Origin: Streptosporangium lutulentum
GTDB taxonomy: Bacteria > Actinomycetota > Actinomycetes > Streptosporangiales > Streptosporangiaceae
Reading direction: 5' to 3'
Assembly: GCF_030811455.1 (NCBI RefSeq)
Contig: NZ_JAUSQU010000001.1
Coordinates: 7,254,001-7,318,000, forward strand
DNA: 64,000 nt
The notes under the pieces were generated by a model, which saw only the letters and a program-made list of their open reading frames with translations, searched no databases and had not been told where the DNA came from. Within the stretch, counting starts at the first letter, position 1. Each line of letters begins with the position of its first letter. The position numbers were made by a program, and so were the translations under genes. This document shows positions 26,701 to 34,804 of this stretch, one piece after another.

Positions 26701-27397
26701 CGCCGCGCTCCACCTGACTCCCCGCCCGCACCCGCTCCCCGAGGCCGGGTGGATCGACGCGCGCGCCACCGCCCTGCCCGCGACCTTCGCGGTGCCGGAC
26801 TCCGCGGAGCGGGTCGAGCGGTTCCTCGTGGACATCCCGCCGGGCGCGACGCTGATGGAGGCCGACGCGCACGGCCCGGTCCGGGTCCTCGTCGACGGTG
26901 TGGAAACCGGCCTCCCCGCCGTCCTCGACGGCTCGGCCCGCCGGGCCGAACTCCAGGTGACGGCCCGCCCCGGCTTCCAGGGTGGCGCGGCTCTGGCCGG
27001 ACCGGTCAGGTTCTCCTGCGGGCCCGGACGGATCAGGCTGGGCGACTGGGAGTCGCAGGGGCTGACCGGGTACAGCGGCGGTGTCCGCTACCGGACCGCT
27101 CTCCGGCACTCCGGGCGGGCGCGGCTCGACCTGGGACGGGTGCGCGGCACGGCGGAGGTGACGGTGAACGGGCGTTCGGCCGGCGTGCGCGTCTGCTGGC
27201 CGTACACCTTCGACCTGAACCTGGACGAGGGGGAGAGCACGATCGAGATCCTCGTCCTGGGCACCCTGGCCCCCTACCTCGACGCGGTCAGCCCCACCCA
27301 CTTCGTCTTCCCCGGCCAGCGCGTGACGGGCCTGTTCGGCCCGGTGATCCTGAGCACGGAGGACGCCGCGAACCCCGGCCCGCACCAGACGACCTGA
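23747..27397 (+). CDS. Alpha-L-rhamnosidase-like glycoside hydrolase, GH106-like
   Basis: A 1216-residue protein. The N-terminus (FDALRNPPRSHSPAAIWWWS, LRWQMERLVAGGVHNLVIL) and the large (beta/alpha)8 region (WFYDQLGFSGADLQ, SFQDELPS, FEWNAS-like FHSSGWGGTLEETFDW) resemble GH106 rhamnosidases. The C-terminal third has beta-sandwich domains (GDWESQGLTGYSGGVRYRT, DLNLDEGESTIEILVLG). No signal peptide is visible, so action is cytoplasmic. GGAGG lies six bases before the ATG. Residues about 381-428 form a Gly/Ala/Gln-rich insertion (QAGSGNPGAD, QAGPGNTGQD) not expected in the fold. It completes the rhamnoside operon. Confidence 0.8.
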   Translation: MNVFDALRNPPRSHSPAAIWWWSGEPLRRDRLRWQMERLVAGGVHNLVILNLAPSGPLFGADADDPPFLSEAWWELLDGVCEDALEIGARLWFYDQLGFSGADLQARLVQENPEFAGQWLAADGSISSRGFDYLSPAACEVLLDRVHGEFARRLGHRFGNVIVGSFQDELPSMPTWSATFAEEFLARRGYPFSQDGGPAVQRDYQRTRAELAEEAFFRPLSEWHAEHGLLNGCDQQDPARAGHPVEGVELYADYTRTHRWFSAPGSDHHGDARVHSSLAHLYGRPRTWIEAFHSSGWGGTLEETFDWLLPWLRAGANLYNPHAVYYTTRAGWWEWAPPSTDWRQPYWRHHRVFADAVTRLCAVLSLGRHLCDVAVLFPTATAQAGSGNPGADATAQAGPGNTGQDTPRTGSGNAAAQDGSGGDARDAAARAQRVYRELVGDMAWFQTVPGALDRLCLDADVIDDESVRRAVVSGGRLEVSTESYGVIVLPAATVLDEVTAERLDAFAAAGGRLIAVEALPDSPRLRRRFEEGTARFAASAADLGQALEGFVPRVEAPVPPLVREVDGTTVVFLTAAFPRASEISVSKPDERGVELGWLDATCDFDPGRYRRDMRVRVRGVTGAPLLASPFGGEPRPLPYTIEDDAVEVTVPFDDGPAALLLFPAAGTFPEPPVEGSALGAWSPETDAGARREPYAHEIDLGDEWDMELVPTLDDTWGDFGASATVERWEVETPDGEAVHVTFGPRGLRRTGDGDWHPAVWSTSRGLRKDPIHRDTLGPKGHVPEEFIDFGPVSAGQAAWFRTRVTVPGDLPESWLVVGAAAAKEIRVDGVELPLDDAGYLAVCPAPLAPGEHLLELRLIPDEDLTLRAHVSLTADPGAVRRPEWITGSDLETVVEAEEGTLQVASTATCLVLVNGVEAGRQGGFDPYAEADIPRVRRYNVSHLLRPGPNTIRVESAGAVLVDGLVVSGPGWSSRPPVRRRQHGDPAALHLTPRPHPLPEAGWIDARATALPATFAVPDSAERVERFLVDIPPGATLMEADAHGPVRVLVDGVETGLPAVLDGSARRAELQVTARPGFQGGAALAGPVRFSCGPGRIRLGDWESQGLTGYSGGVRYRTALRHSGRARLDLGRVRGTAEVTVNGRSAGVRVCWPYTFDLNLDEGESTIEILVLGTLAPYLDAVSPTHFVFPGQRVTGLFGPVILSTEDAANPGPHQTT

Positions 27398-27580
27398 GAA
27401 CGGAGAACGCCACAACCTCCGGCCCGCGACAGGATGTCTGAACCGCGGTCGCCGGGGGTGGTATCGGAGACACCTTCCCGAATGTCCGGCTTGGGGCCTT
27501 CCCACCGCATGAGCACCGGATTCTGTCGTAACGACCTGCCATGATCAGGCCGCCTGGAACCCACTGCGAAGGGAAACGCG

Positions 27581-28159
27581 ATGAGTGGCACGACAGCGGC
27601 GGATTACGTCTGGTTCAACGAGCAGTACGGCGACACCCTGGCCGTCTCGGGATTCTGCGTCACCTTCGTCAAGGACCTGACGCCCGTGGAGGCCCTCAAC
27701 CAGATCGGCGTCGTCATCGAGGAGGGCGCCGACCCCGACGACATCGACGGTTTCGACGAGTATCCCATCGTCGCGAGCGCGGCCGCCGGGGGAACGATCC
27801 TCGTCGAGCAGGGCGGCTACTCGTGCAGCCTGGACGATGTGGCGAACCGTCTCTCCCGGGGCACGGTGACAGCGACGGTGTTCCGCAATGTCAACTTCGA
27901 CCAGGCATTCATCCAGTCCGAGAACGGCAGCGTGGTCCTCACCTTCGACTCGGACATGCCGTACGACCGTAGCTGCCACTCCGACCGGATGCTGTCGCAC
28001 ATGCGCGACCTCGGCATGCCCCTCGAAGAGTCCGACGCCCCGGACCCGAACTACATCCTGACCGCCTTCGCCCTGGCCGAGCGTGCCACCGGCGTACGGC
28101 TGCTGCCCGCCCACATCGACAAGCCCACCCTGCTCGGAACGACCGAGCACCTCTGCTGA
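27581..28159 (+). CDS. DUF6461-family protein
   Basis: A 192-residue protein opening with DYVWFNEQYGDTLAVSGFCV and TFVKDLTPVEALNQIGVV, the pattern of the actinomycete DUF6461 family. No catalytic motif or membrane segment is visible. AAGGGA precedes the ATG. Such genes are typical of variable regions in actinomycete genomes. It is the first gene of the accessory island that holds the graspetide cluster. Function unknown. Confidence 0.7.
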   Translation: MSGTTAADYVWFNEQYGDTLAVSGFCVTFVKDLTPVEALNQIGVVIEEGADPDDIDGFDEYPIVASAAAGGTILVEQGGYSCSLDDVANRLSRGTVTATVFRNVNFDQAFIQSENGSVVLTFDSDMPYDRSCHSDRMLSHMRDLGMPLEESDAPDPNYILTAFALAERATGVRLLPAHIDKPTLLGTTEHLC

Positions 28160-28336
28160 AGAACGAGCTCTCCACGGCCCGCGCCATCACCTTGTCCTGG
28201 GTACTTGTCAGCATCGTGCTGACGTTGTGCCGACCCACGACGGCCTCACTTTTCCTGAATCGCTTGACGGTCTTGTCCTCGCGGCTCAAACTCACGGTGC
28301 GCAAGTTCGTACATGCCCAAAGTCCAGGAGATTCTC

Positions 28337-28576
28337 ATGGCGCTACGGTTCTACGGCAAGGGCGGCAGTCAGACCGAAAGCTGCCCCTCGGTACACGGCG
28401 ACGACGCCGACGGGAGCCTGGTGATCGTTGGCTGGCCGGTAGAGGACCCTGAAGTGATCGCCAAGATCATGGAGGTGAGCCACATCGAGCCTCATGAGCG
28501 CGCGTTTCGGGTACCGAAGGAGCTAAAGAAGGCACTTTGGGAGGCATGCGGTGGCCATGATCCAGACTTTGACTGA
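28337..28576 (+). CDS. Small protein of unknown function
   Basis: A 79-residue protein (MALRFYGKGGSQTESCPSVH, then GSLVIVGWPVEDPEVIAKIM) with AGGAG six bases before its ATG. Its end overlaps the next gene by 26 bases, so the two are coupled. Small proteins of this sort often precede DUF6879 and XRE-DUF5753 genes in actinomycetes. Function unknown. Confidence 0.7.
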   Translation: MALRFYGKGGSQTESCPSVHGDDADGSLVIVGWPVEDPEVIAKIMEVSHIEPHERAFRVPKELKKALWEACGGHDPDFD

Positions 28577-29078
28577 GCTGTTCTCGAAGGCCCAGCACTC
28601 GGTGACGCACCTGGAGTTACGCGACACCTATGGCTCCGGAGGCCCCGGCTATCGCGCGTGGCGCGAGGGGGCCTCGCTGGAGGCCGCCGCCCAGATAGAC
28701 GAGCCCTTTGTGGCTCCCTGGGTGGAGTTGGTGCGGTCTACCACGGAGCGCGGGGTTACGTTCCGCCGTGCCCGTGTCATCTCAGAACCGGTCACCAAGT
28801 ACATCCGTTTCGAGCACGCCGCGACCGGTTACTCCAACCTGGCCGGTGGCGAGCAGGTTCGCTGGCTTCCTCGCCCGCAGGCGAGAGGAATTGCAGTACC
28901 GGGATGTGACTTCTGGCAATTCGATGACGGGCCGGTGTGCTGGATCTTCCAGACCGGGGAGGGCGATCCGGCCGGTTACGTCCTGTCGGAGGACCCGGAC
29001 GAGGCCACGTTGTGCTCCACGGCCTTCGAGGCCGTCTGGGAACTGGCATTCGACCATTCGGAGTACGAGCCCTCCTGA
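28551..29078 (+). CDS. DUF6879-family protein
   Basis: A 175-residue protein with the DUF6879 pattern: an N-terminal LFSKAQHSVTHLELRDTY, the VELVRSTTERGVTFRRARVI strand, KYIRFEHAATGYSNLAGGEQ and C-terminal DFWQFDD. The GTG at 28551 lies within the previous gene. Members are associated with XRE-DUF5753 regulators, as here (gene at 29094). Biochemical role unknown. Confidence 0.8.
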   Translation: MAMIQTLTELFSKAQHSVTHLELRDTYGSGGPGYRAWREGASLEAAAQIDEPFVAPWVELVRSTTERGVTFRRARVISEPVTKYIRFEHAATGYSNLAGGEQVRWLPRPQARGIAVPGCDFWQFDDGPVCWIFQTGEGDPAGYVLSEDPDEATLCSTAFEAVWELAFDHSEYEPS

Positions 29079-29093
29079 CGACCACCCCCGCAC

Positions 29094-29939
29094 GTGTCCA
29101 ACTCACAGTCCAGTAGCGTCCAGCAGGCGCGACGGGCCATCGCTGACAGGCTACGAGAGGTCCTTCGCGATTCGGGCCTGTCCTCCCGGGCGTTGGCTCG
29201 GGAGGCCGGCTGGGAAGAGTCGAAGTGTTCTCGGCTCATCAACGGCCGCACTCCGCCCAGCGATGAGGACATCCGCCTCTGGTGCATTATCTGCGGCGTG
29301 CCAGAGGAGATCCCAAATCTGATCGCGGCCAGCCGCAACGCAGAGAGCGCCTACCTGGAATGGCGCCGGGTCAGTCGCAGCCAGAGGCACATGCAGGATC
29401 TGGCACTGAAGCTGTTCAGCGAGCCCCAGTACCGCTTCTACAGTTCCAATCTGGTTCCCTGGCCCTTGCAGGTGCCCGCCTACATGCGGGCCATCATGCT
29501 TCGCTTCAACGATTTTCATCAGTCCACAGCCAACGATGTCGAGGAAGCTGTAAAAGTGCGGCTGGCCCGTCGCCGCTTTCTGAAGGACGGATCACGCAGC
29601 TGCGCCCTGATCATTGAAGAATCGGTACTGCGTAACCGGCTTTTTGATGACGATACGACCCTTGACCAGCTTCGGTATCTGCTGGTCGGGATGCGCCAGC
29701 CGAACGTCTCACTCGGCATTATCCCTTCGACTGCCCGTCGCATGCAGAAGCTGACCGAGACGTTCCACATATACGGCGAGAAGACGGTGTCCATCGAGCT
29801 GACCTCGGCCATGATCACGATCACCCGGCCGTGGGAGATCGATCTCTATGTGAGGTGCTTCAACAGACTCGCCGGGAGTGCTGTCTACGGGGCCGCCGCC
29901 GAGGACATCATCAAGGCAGCCATCGAAGCCCTGGAGTAA
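29094..29939 (+). CDS. XRE-family regulator with DUF5753 (WhiJ/Scr1-like)
   Basis: A 281-residue protein with an N-terminal helix-turn-helix (LREVLRDSGLSSRALAREAG, ESKCSRLINGRTPP) and a C-terminal DUF5753 domain (LFSEPQYRFYSSNLVPWPLQVPAY-type opening, ARRRFLKDG, ALIIEESVLR, QLRYLLVGMRQPNVSLGIIP). This is the architecture of WhiJ-like actinomycete regulators that work with small acidic partner proteins. Here the nearby partners are the DUF6879 protein and two small unknowns. It begins with GTG 15 bases after the DUF6879 stop. Confidence 0.88.
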   Translation: MSNSQSSSVQQARRAIADRLREVLRDSGLSSRALAREAGWEESKCSRLINGRTPPSDEDIRLWCIICGVPEEIPNLIAASRNAESAYLEWRRVSRSQRHMQDLALKLFSEPQYRFYSSNLVPWPLQVPAYMRAIMLRFNDFHQSTANDVEEAVKVRLARRRFLKDGSRSCALIIEESVLRNRLFDDDTTLDQLRYLLVGMRQPNVSLGIIPSTARRMQKLTETFHIYGEKTVSIELTSAMITITRPWEIDLYVRCFNRLAGSAVYGAAAEDIIKAAIEALE

Positions 29940-29950
29940 CTGACGTAGAA

Positions 29951-29995
29951 ACTCGTACACACTCGTTGAGCCCTGGAAACCCCCACTCCTACTGT
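29951..29995 (+). promoter_or_regulatory. Leaderless promoter with ACTCGT direct repeats
   Basis: ACTCGT occurs at 29951-29956 and 29961-29966, one helical turn apart. It abuts a -35-like TTGAGC (29966-29971), an 18-base spacer, TACTGT (29990-29995) and then seven bases to the ATG at 30003. The spacing fits a leaderless transcript. The direct repeat is a plausible site for the XRE-DUF5753 regulator. Confidence 0.5.
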
Positions 29996-30002
29996 CTGAG
30001 TT

Positions 30003-30398
30003 ATGGCATCCGGACAGACCGTGACGGAGTCCCGCGCTGGGGGACATGAAGAGGAACAGGTCTCCGACGCGACGGCGGAAAAGCACGATCAGGAACTGGC
30101 CACCGTGCAGCGATTGCTGAACGTTCGGGGAGTTCGCTCATGCCTCATCCACACGATCGCTTTGAGAATGTTCGGTGATGGTCGGCTGCTTCCCCGGGGA
30201 AATCTGGGGCTGTATGCGCCCGAGCTGGTCGTTCGCAGCGGTGCCGGGTGGGGGATCACCACGGTAAGCGTGGGGTCGCGTTCCGGCTGCTTCCTGGTGT
30301 CGATGCGCAATGGCAGGGGCATCGAAACGGCGCCGTCCGTGGACCCGGAGAAGGTCGCGGACCTGATTCTCTCCGCTCAATTCGGCGGGAGGGTGTGA
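30003..30398 (+). CDS. Hypothetical protein
   Basis: A 131-residue protein I do not recognise. The first 35 residues are acidic and probably disordered. The rest has alternating hydrophobic strands (SCLIHTIALRMFGDGRLL, ELVVRSGAGWGITTVSVG, CFLVSMRNGRGIE) suggesting a small alpha/beta domain. It starts leaderless and is followed two bases later by the next small gene. Confidence 0.65.
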   Translation: MASGQTVTESRAGGHEEEQVSDATAEKHDQELATVQRLLNVRGVRSCLIHTIALRMFGDGRLLPRGNLGLYAPELVVRSGAGWGITTVSVGSRSGCFLVSMRNGRGIETAPSVDPEKVADLILSAQFGGRV

Positions 30399-30399
30399 G

Positions 30400-30630
30400 G
30401 TGGCGCTCAGAGACTGGGACGTCGTCGGTGACATGGCCCTGCGGCACGTCAACGGACAAGCGATCATCGTCAGGAAGGGCCTTCATGGGAGCCTGCCCGT
30501 CGCGGTGGCGGTCTGGGAGGCCAGGGAGCAGCAACTGGTGCAGGCCCGGCTGATCGAGCTGGGAAGGCTTGTGGACGGAGCCATGGACCGCCTGCATGCG
30601 CGCAGCATCAAGATCGGCCTGGGTGTCTGA
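30400..30630 (+). CDS. Hypothetical small protein
   Basis: A 76-residue protein (MALRDWDVVGDMALRHVNGQ, then IIVRKGLHGSLPVAVAVWEA and a C-terminal helix QLVQARLIELGRLVDGAM). The GTG start is two bases after the preceding stop, with GGGAGG just upstream. A hairpin terminator follows immediately. Unknown function, probably working with the gene before it. Confidence 0.65.
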   Translation: MALRDWDVVGDMALRHVNGQAIIVRKGLHGSLPVAVAVWEAREQQLVQARLIELGRLVDGAMDRLHARSIKIGLGV

Positions 30631-30654
30631 AAAGCCCTCTTCGGGATGGGCTTT
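30631..30654 (+). terminator. Rho-independent-like terminator
   Basis: AAAGCCC and GGGCTTT form a 7-bp stem immediately after the stop codon at 30630, followed by CTTCCC. It separates the small-gene operon from the graspetide cluster. Confidence 0.65.
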
Positions 30655-30801
30655 CTTCCCTGTTGATAGCCCTAACGGGGCCACAACGCAAAAAACGCCC
30701 TCGGACCGTAGGCCGAGGCCATGTCTCAGATGGTCGCCGCGTTGGCGCGAGGCTGCACAGGCGTAGCAGGAACAGCGAGCAAAGCTCAATGAGGAGGAAC
30801 A

Positions 30802-31068
30802 ATGACAGCGACGGCTGCCCCCTGGGGCTTAACCCGGATGACCGAACGTCTTCCCGCAGATCCATCACCGTATGCCGCATTTCGGCTCGACTCTGACACT
30901 CAGATCACCAACTTTTACGACGCGCACGGCGCGATCATAGATATGGGTAAGGACAGCACCAGTTCGACCTACCAGACGATCACCACGTCGAAGGGTGGCG
31001 GCGGAGACGGCTCAGGGGGCTCCTCCCCGATGGCAGACGACTCTACAAACGACCACCGGTCGGACTAG
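30802..31068 (+). CDS. tgmA: Graspetide (omega-ester peptide) precursor, TgmA-like
   Basis: An 88-residue precursor for ATP-grasp-modified RiPPs. The leader carries the conserved PWGLTRM...PYAAFRLD pattern. The core after about residue 49 is Thr/Ser-rich (KDSTSSTYQTITTSK), then GGGGDGSGG and an Asp-rich tail. The family is cross-linked by ester bonds between Thr/Ser hydroxyls and Asp/Glu side chains. The Asp69-Gly70 step in the glycine loop is a natural candidate for the aspartimide that the partner methyltransferase class installs. A strong GGAGGAACA site precedes the ATG. The ligase gene starts three bases after the stop. Confidence 0.85.
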   Translation: MTATAAPWGLTRMTERLPADPSPYAAFRLDSDTQITNFYDAHGAIIDMGKDSTSSTYQTITTSKGGGGDGSGGSSPMADDSTNDHRSD

Positions 31069-31071
31069 CGA

Positions 31072-32037
31072 ATGCCGATCTCACCACAGATCGTATTGGT
31101 CATCACGTCAATAGAGGACGCCACCGCCAATCTGGTCATCCGGGCGCTGAACGAGCGTCAGGTACAGGTCGCCCGTGTCGACCCCGCCGATATCGGCGCT
31201 GACCTGATGTTCAGCGCCCGCATCGACAAGGACCGCACGAAGTGGACTGGGCGGCTCCGAACGCCGAGTCGTGAGATCACACTGGAGGAGGTCGGGGCGG
31301 TGTACTACCGCCGCCCCAGCCTCTGGCGCTTTACGGAGCTGGAGCGGCAAGCTCAGCAGTTCGCCGTGACCGAGGCCAGGCACGGGCTGGGCGGACTGCT
31401 GGAGAGCCTGCCGGTCTGCCGCTACGTCAACCACCCCGCCGATATCAGTGAGGCCGATTTCAAAGCCACGCAGCTACAGGTGGCCGCCCAGGTGGGTTTC
31501 AAAGTGCCTGCCACGCTGATATCGAACGACCCGGAGGCGATCAGGAAATTCGTCGCTGAACATGAGCCAACCATCTACAAATCGTTCCGAGGCGCTCCGT
31601 CTACCCTGGATGGTCATGTCGCTGCGATATGGACACAACGGGTAACCCAGCAAGACCTTGACGACTCCTTGTCCGTGACCGCTCACCTCTTCCAAGAGGA
31701 AGTGCGTAAGGTCGCCGACGCCAGGGTGACCGTGATTGGTCGAACCGTGTTCGCGAGCAGAATCACCACCCCCGACGGCGCGCTCGACTGGCGCAGCGGC
31801 GATTGGGATGCACTGGTCTACGACGCCATCGACGTGCCCAAGCCGATCAAGGACGCTCTACGCGCCTACCTTGACCACTTCGGCCTGGCATTCGGAGCGT
31901 TCGACTTCGCTCTTGAAGCGTGCGATTCCTGGACCTTCATCGAATGTAACCCCAACGGGCAGTGGGGCTGGCTGCCCGGCTCCGATGCGATGGCGCACGC
32001 TTTCGCTGATGTTCTGTTGGAAGGATGGTGGCCATGA
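31072..32037 (+). CDS. tgmB: ATP-grasp graspetide synthetase, TgmB-like
   Basis: A 321-residue RimK/MvdD-type ATP-grasp ligase that forms side-chain ester (or amide) links in the precursor. Visible are the pre-ATP-grasp strand ending VGAVYYRRPSLWRF, the ATP-binding IYKSFRG segment, the FQEEVRKVADARVTVIGRTV region and the metal site FIECNPNGQWGWL near the C-terminus. Length and motifs match the SAV_5884-like maturase family. It lies between precursor and methyltransferase, overlapping the latter by ATGA. Confidence 0.9.
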   Translation: MPISPQIVLVITSIEDATANLVIRALNERQVQVARVDPADIGADLMFSARIDKDRTKWTGRLRTPSREITLEEVGAVYYRRPSLWRFTELERQAQQFAVTEARHGLGGLLESLPVCRYVNHPADISEADFKATQLQVAAQVGFKVPATLISNDPEAIRKFVAEHEPTIYKSFRGAPSTLDGHVAAIWTQRVTQQDLDDSLSVTAHLFQEEVRKVADARVTVIGRTVFASRITTPDGALDWRSGDWDALVYDAIDVPKPIKDALRAYLDHFGLAFGAFDFALEACDSWTFIECNPNGQWGWLPGSDAMAHAFADVLLEGWWP

Positions 32038-33164
32038 GCGGCATGGCCGCGAAGCTCCGCCTCGCGCTGGCGGATCAGGTCGGTTCTCCCGGCTGGCACG
32101 AGGCACTGGAGGCGGTACCGCGCGAGCCGTTCCTGGGCGAGGCCGTCTATCGGGTCGATGAGACCCGTGCCGATCAGTGGTCCCCTGTCCATCGCGCTGA
32201 GGTGACCGAGGAAGAGTGGCTGACCCTGGCCTACACCGACGCGACATGGGTGACCCAGGTGGCAGGAGTCCTGGCCGAAGACGCGACCGGCATCGTGACC
32301 GGGTCGCCGAGCTCCTCCTCCACATTCCCCAGCCTGGTCGTGCTGATGCTGGAGGCCGCGCAGATCTCCGAAGGTGACAGGGTGCTGGAGATCGGCACCG
32401 GCACCGGCTACTCAACGTCGTTGATGTGCCAGAGACTCGGTCAGGAGGCCGTCACCTCCATCGAGTACGACTCGAAGGTCGCCGATCGGGCCAGAAAAGC
32501 GATCGCTGAGGTCGGATACGCACCGACCCTGGTCGTGGGTGACGGGCTCCACGGCTATGACGAAAATGCCGAATACGACCGGCTGATCGCCACCTGCTCG
32601 GTTCGGACCATCCCTGCGGCATGGATGCGGCAGGTCCGCAAGGGAGGGACCATCACCGCCCCCATATGGGGCTGGATGAGCGGGGTTGCCTTCGCTCACC
32701 TGACCTTGGCCGATGAGGGCAGCGCCAGCGGGCACTTCCTCAAGGAGGATCTCTATTTCATGACCGCCCGATCCCACCTGCCGCCGCCGCGACCTCCCCT
32801 GGTGACCGGCACCGGAGATGCCAGCCGATCTAAGATCGATCCGGCGATCCTGGAGGACGAGGCGGCCCTGTTCGTCGCCCAGCTCGCCGCACCGGCCGCC
32901 CAGCGGTCCATGGTCGGTGACGTAACGATCCTGTTGGATGTCGGCACCGGGTCACGGGCCGACACCAAGCCCAACCCCGACGGCGGATGGACCGTCCACC
33001 AGCACGGCCCCGTACGGCTGTGGGATGCGGTAGAGGAAGCCGTCCTGACTTGGCAGGACGCCGGGTCTCCGCATCAGTCGGCGTTCGGGCTCACCGTCAC
33101 CCGGGATCGCCAGTATGTCTGGCTGGGCGAGCCGAACGGCCGGTCCTGGGACCTGCCCGCCTAG
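32034..33164 (+). CDS. tgmC: PIMT-like O-methyltransferase of graspetide cluster, TgmC-like
   Basis: A 376-residue SAM-dependent methyltransferase related to protein-L-isoaspartate O-methyltransferase, with motif I VLEIGTGTGYSTSLM near residue 120 and an extended C-terminal region typical of the grasp-associated family. In studied relatives this enzyme methylates an Asp of the cross-linked peptide, which collapses to an aspartimide. The ATG at 32034 overlaps the ligase stop, and an in-frame ATG at 32025 is an alternative. Confidence 0.88.
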   Translation: MSGMAAKLRLALADQVGSPGWHEALEAVPREPFLGEAVYRVDETRADQWSPVHRAEVTEEEWLTLAYTDATWVTQVAGVLAEDATGIVTGSPSSSSTFPSLVVLMLEAAQISEGDRVLEIGTGTGYSTSLMCQRLGQEAVTSIEYDSKVADRARKAIAEVGYAPTLVVGDGLHGYDENAEYDRLIATCSVRTIPAAWMRQVRKGGTITAPIWGWMSGVAFAHLTLADEGSASGHFLKEDLYFMTARSHLPPPRPPLVTGTGDASRSKIDPAILEDEAALFVAQLAAPAAQRSMVGDVTILLDVGTGSRADTKPNPDGGWTVHQHGPVRLWDAVEEAVLTWQDAGSPHQSAFGLTVTRDRQYVWLGEPNGRSWDLPA

Positions 33165-33258
33165 CTCGCCGAAAGCTCCCCCGGCAGAGGTAACGTCAGA
33201 CGGTCACCAATTACAGACGTCGGCTCTCAATCAAGTTTCTGCCGGGGGGGGTAACTCG

Positions 33259-33447
33259 ATGCAGCCGGATCGCCCGATCTCCTCGCCTGTGCGGAAGAAG
33301 ACTTCGGTTGATGAGTTGATCAGAGCCAAACGTGCACGGCCGATCCGTTCTGTCGAGGACCTCACCGCCCATACCTTCGAAAGCGATGAGGAACTGGACG
33401 AGTTTTTGGCCTTCATCCACTCCGAGCGTCACTTCGACCTCGTGTAG
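33259..33447 (+). CDS. Small antitoxin-like protein, orphan
   Basis: A 62-residue acidic/basic mosaic protein (VRKKTSVDELIRAKRARPIR, SVEDLTAHTFESDEELDEFL) preceded by a G-rich ribosome site. Proteins with this DELIRAKRARPI...SDEELDEFLAF pattern often sit before PIN-type toxins in actinomycetes. No toxin follows here because trpD lies opposite, so it is either an orphan antitoxin or a small regulator. The family memory is moderate, the role inferred. Confidence 0.6.
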   Translation: MQPDRPISSPVRKKTSVDELIRAKRARPIRSVEDLTAHTFESDEELDEFLAFIHSERHFDLV

Positions 33448-33476
33448 CGCATCCGATTACCACGAGGCCGGGTGGC

Positions 33477-34553
33477 TCACGCGGGGCGCAGTGAGCGGCT
33501 GACGTCTATCCAGCGGTCCAGGAGGGCCGAGGCCGCGCCGGAGTCGACGGCCTCGGCGGTGCGCTTGCACGCCTGCCGGAGCGCCTCGGTGAGAGCGTCC
33601 GGAGCCGGGGCGCCCTCGGCCGCCACGACGGCGGCGGCGGCGTTGAGCAGCACGATGTCACGCACCGGCCCCGGTTCTCCCGCCAGCACCGCCCGGGCGA
33701 TTCGGGCGTTGTACACGGCGTCCGCGCCGCGGAGATCCTCAAGGGCGACGGGGGCGAGGCCCAGGTCGGCGGGGTCGAACCGGGTCTCGGTCACCGTGCC
33801 GTGCCGTACGACCCAGACCGTCGAGGGACCGGACGTGGTGAGCTCGTCCAGCCCGTCGTCGCCGCGGAAGACCAGCGAGGAGCCGCCGCGCCCGGCGAGG
33901 ACGCCCGCGATGACCGCGGCCATCCGAGAGTGGGCGACGCCGACCGCCTGCGCGCGGGGCCGGGCGGGATTGAGCAGTGGGCCGAGGAAGTTGAACACGG
34001 TCGGAATGCCGAGCTCGCGCCTCGGACCGGTCGTGTGCCTCAGCGCCGAGTTGAAGAGCGGGGCGAAGCAGAAGGTGATACCGACCTCCTCGGCGACCTG
34101 AGCGGTCTGCTCCGGAGGCAGGGAGATGTCCACGCCCAGTTCCTCCAGGAGGTCCGCCGAACCGGAGGAGGACGAGGCCGCCCTGCCCCCGTGCTTGACC
34201 ATCTTCACGCCGGCGGCCGCCGCGACGACGGCGGCCATGGTGGAGATGTTGACGGTGTGGGCCTGGTCCCCGCCGGTGCCGACCAGGTCGACCAGGTCGC
34301 CGGAGATCTCGATCGGGACGCTGTGGCCGAGCAGGCCCTCGGCGAGCCCGGACACCTCGGCGACGGTCTCCCCCTTGGCCCGCAGGGCGACGGCGAATCC
34401 GGCGATCTGCGCGCCGGTCGCCGCACCGGTCCTGATCTGGTCCGTCGCCCACGCGATCCGGGCGGCCGACAGCGACTCGCCGTCGAGGAGCGCGCCGAGA
34501 AGCGCGGACCAGGTCGTACGGCCCACCGGCGGGCTGGATTGTGCTGCGGTCAT
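33477..34553 (-). CDS. trpD: Anthranilate phosphoribosyltransferase
   Basis: A 358-residue TrpD that transfers anthranilate to PRPP in tryptophan synthesis. The family motifs are clear: GTGGD (92-96) for [36 protein letters not shown] and [13 protein letters not shown]. The ATG at 34553 gives the family N-terminus. The frame stays open 53 codons further upstream without family character. No other trp genes are adjacent, as is common for actinomycete trpD. Confidence 0.93.
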   Translation of the reverse strand: MTAAQSSPPVGRTTWSALLGALLDGESLSAARIAWATDQIRTGAATGAQIAGFAVALRAKGETVAEVSGLAEGLLGHSVPIEISGDLVDLVGTGGDQAHTVNISTMAAVVAAAAGVKMVKHGGRAASSSSGSADLLEELGVDISLPPEQTAQVAEEVGITFCFAPLFNSALRHTTGPRRELGIPTVFNFLGPLLNPARPRAQAVGVAHSRMAAVIAGVLAGRGGSSLVFRGDDGLDELTTSGPSTVWVVRHGTVTETRFDPADLGLAPVALEDLRGADAVYNARIARAVLAGEPGPVRDIVLLNAAAAVVAAEGAPAPDALTEALRQACKRTAEAVDSGAASALLDRWIDVSRSLRPA

Positions 34554-34804
34554 CTCTGACGTCTCCGATGTCGAGGACTCGACGCGACGGCTGCCCTCGG
34601 AAACGACGACGGCCGCCTCGTCGAGGCGGCCGATGGTGCGCTGGAACCCGGGACCGCCTACGAGGCGGGCCACCACTGGTTCGAACGCGTAGTCACGGTG
34701 GAAAAGGTACACCAGGCCCCCGGACCGAGGCAGGCCGAGGCCCGCTACGAACCCGTCCCGGACGCATTCATCCGGTTTCCCGGAGGGTATGTCGACATCA
34801 AGTA

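Noticed and set aside
34554-34712. 53-codon upstream extension of trpD
   Set aside because: Not part of the family fold. The ATG at 34553 has a ribosome site and gives the normal N-terminus.
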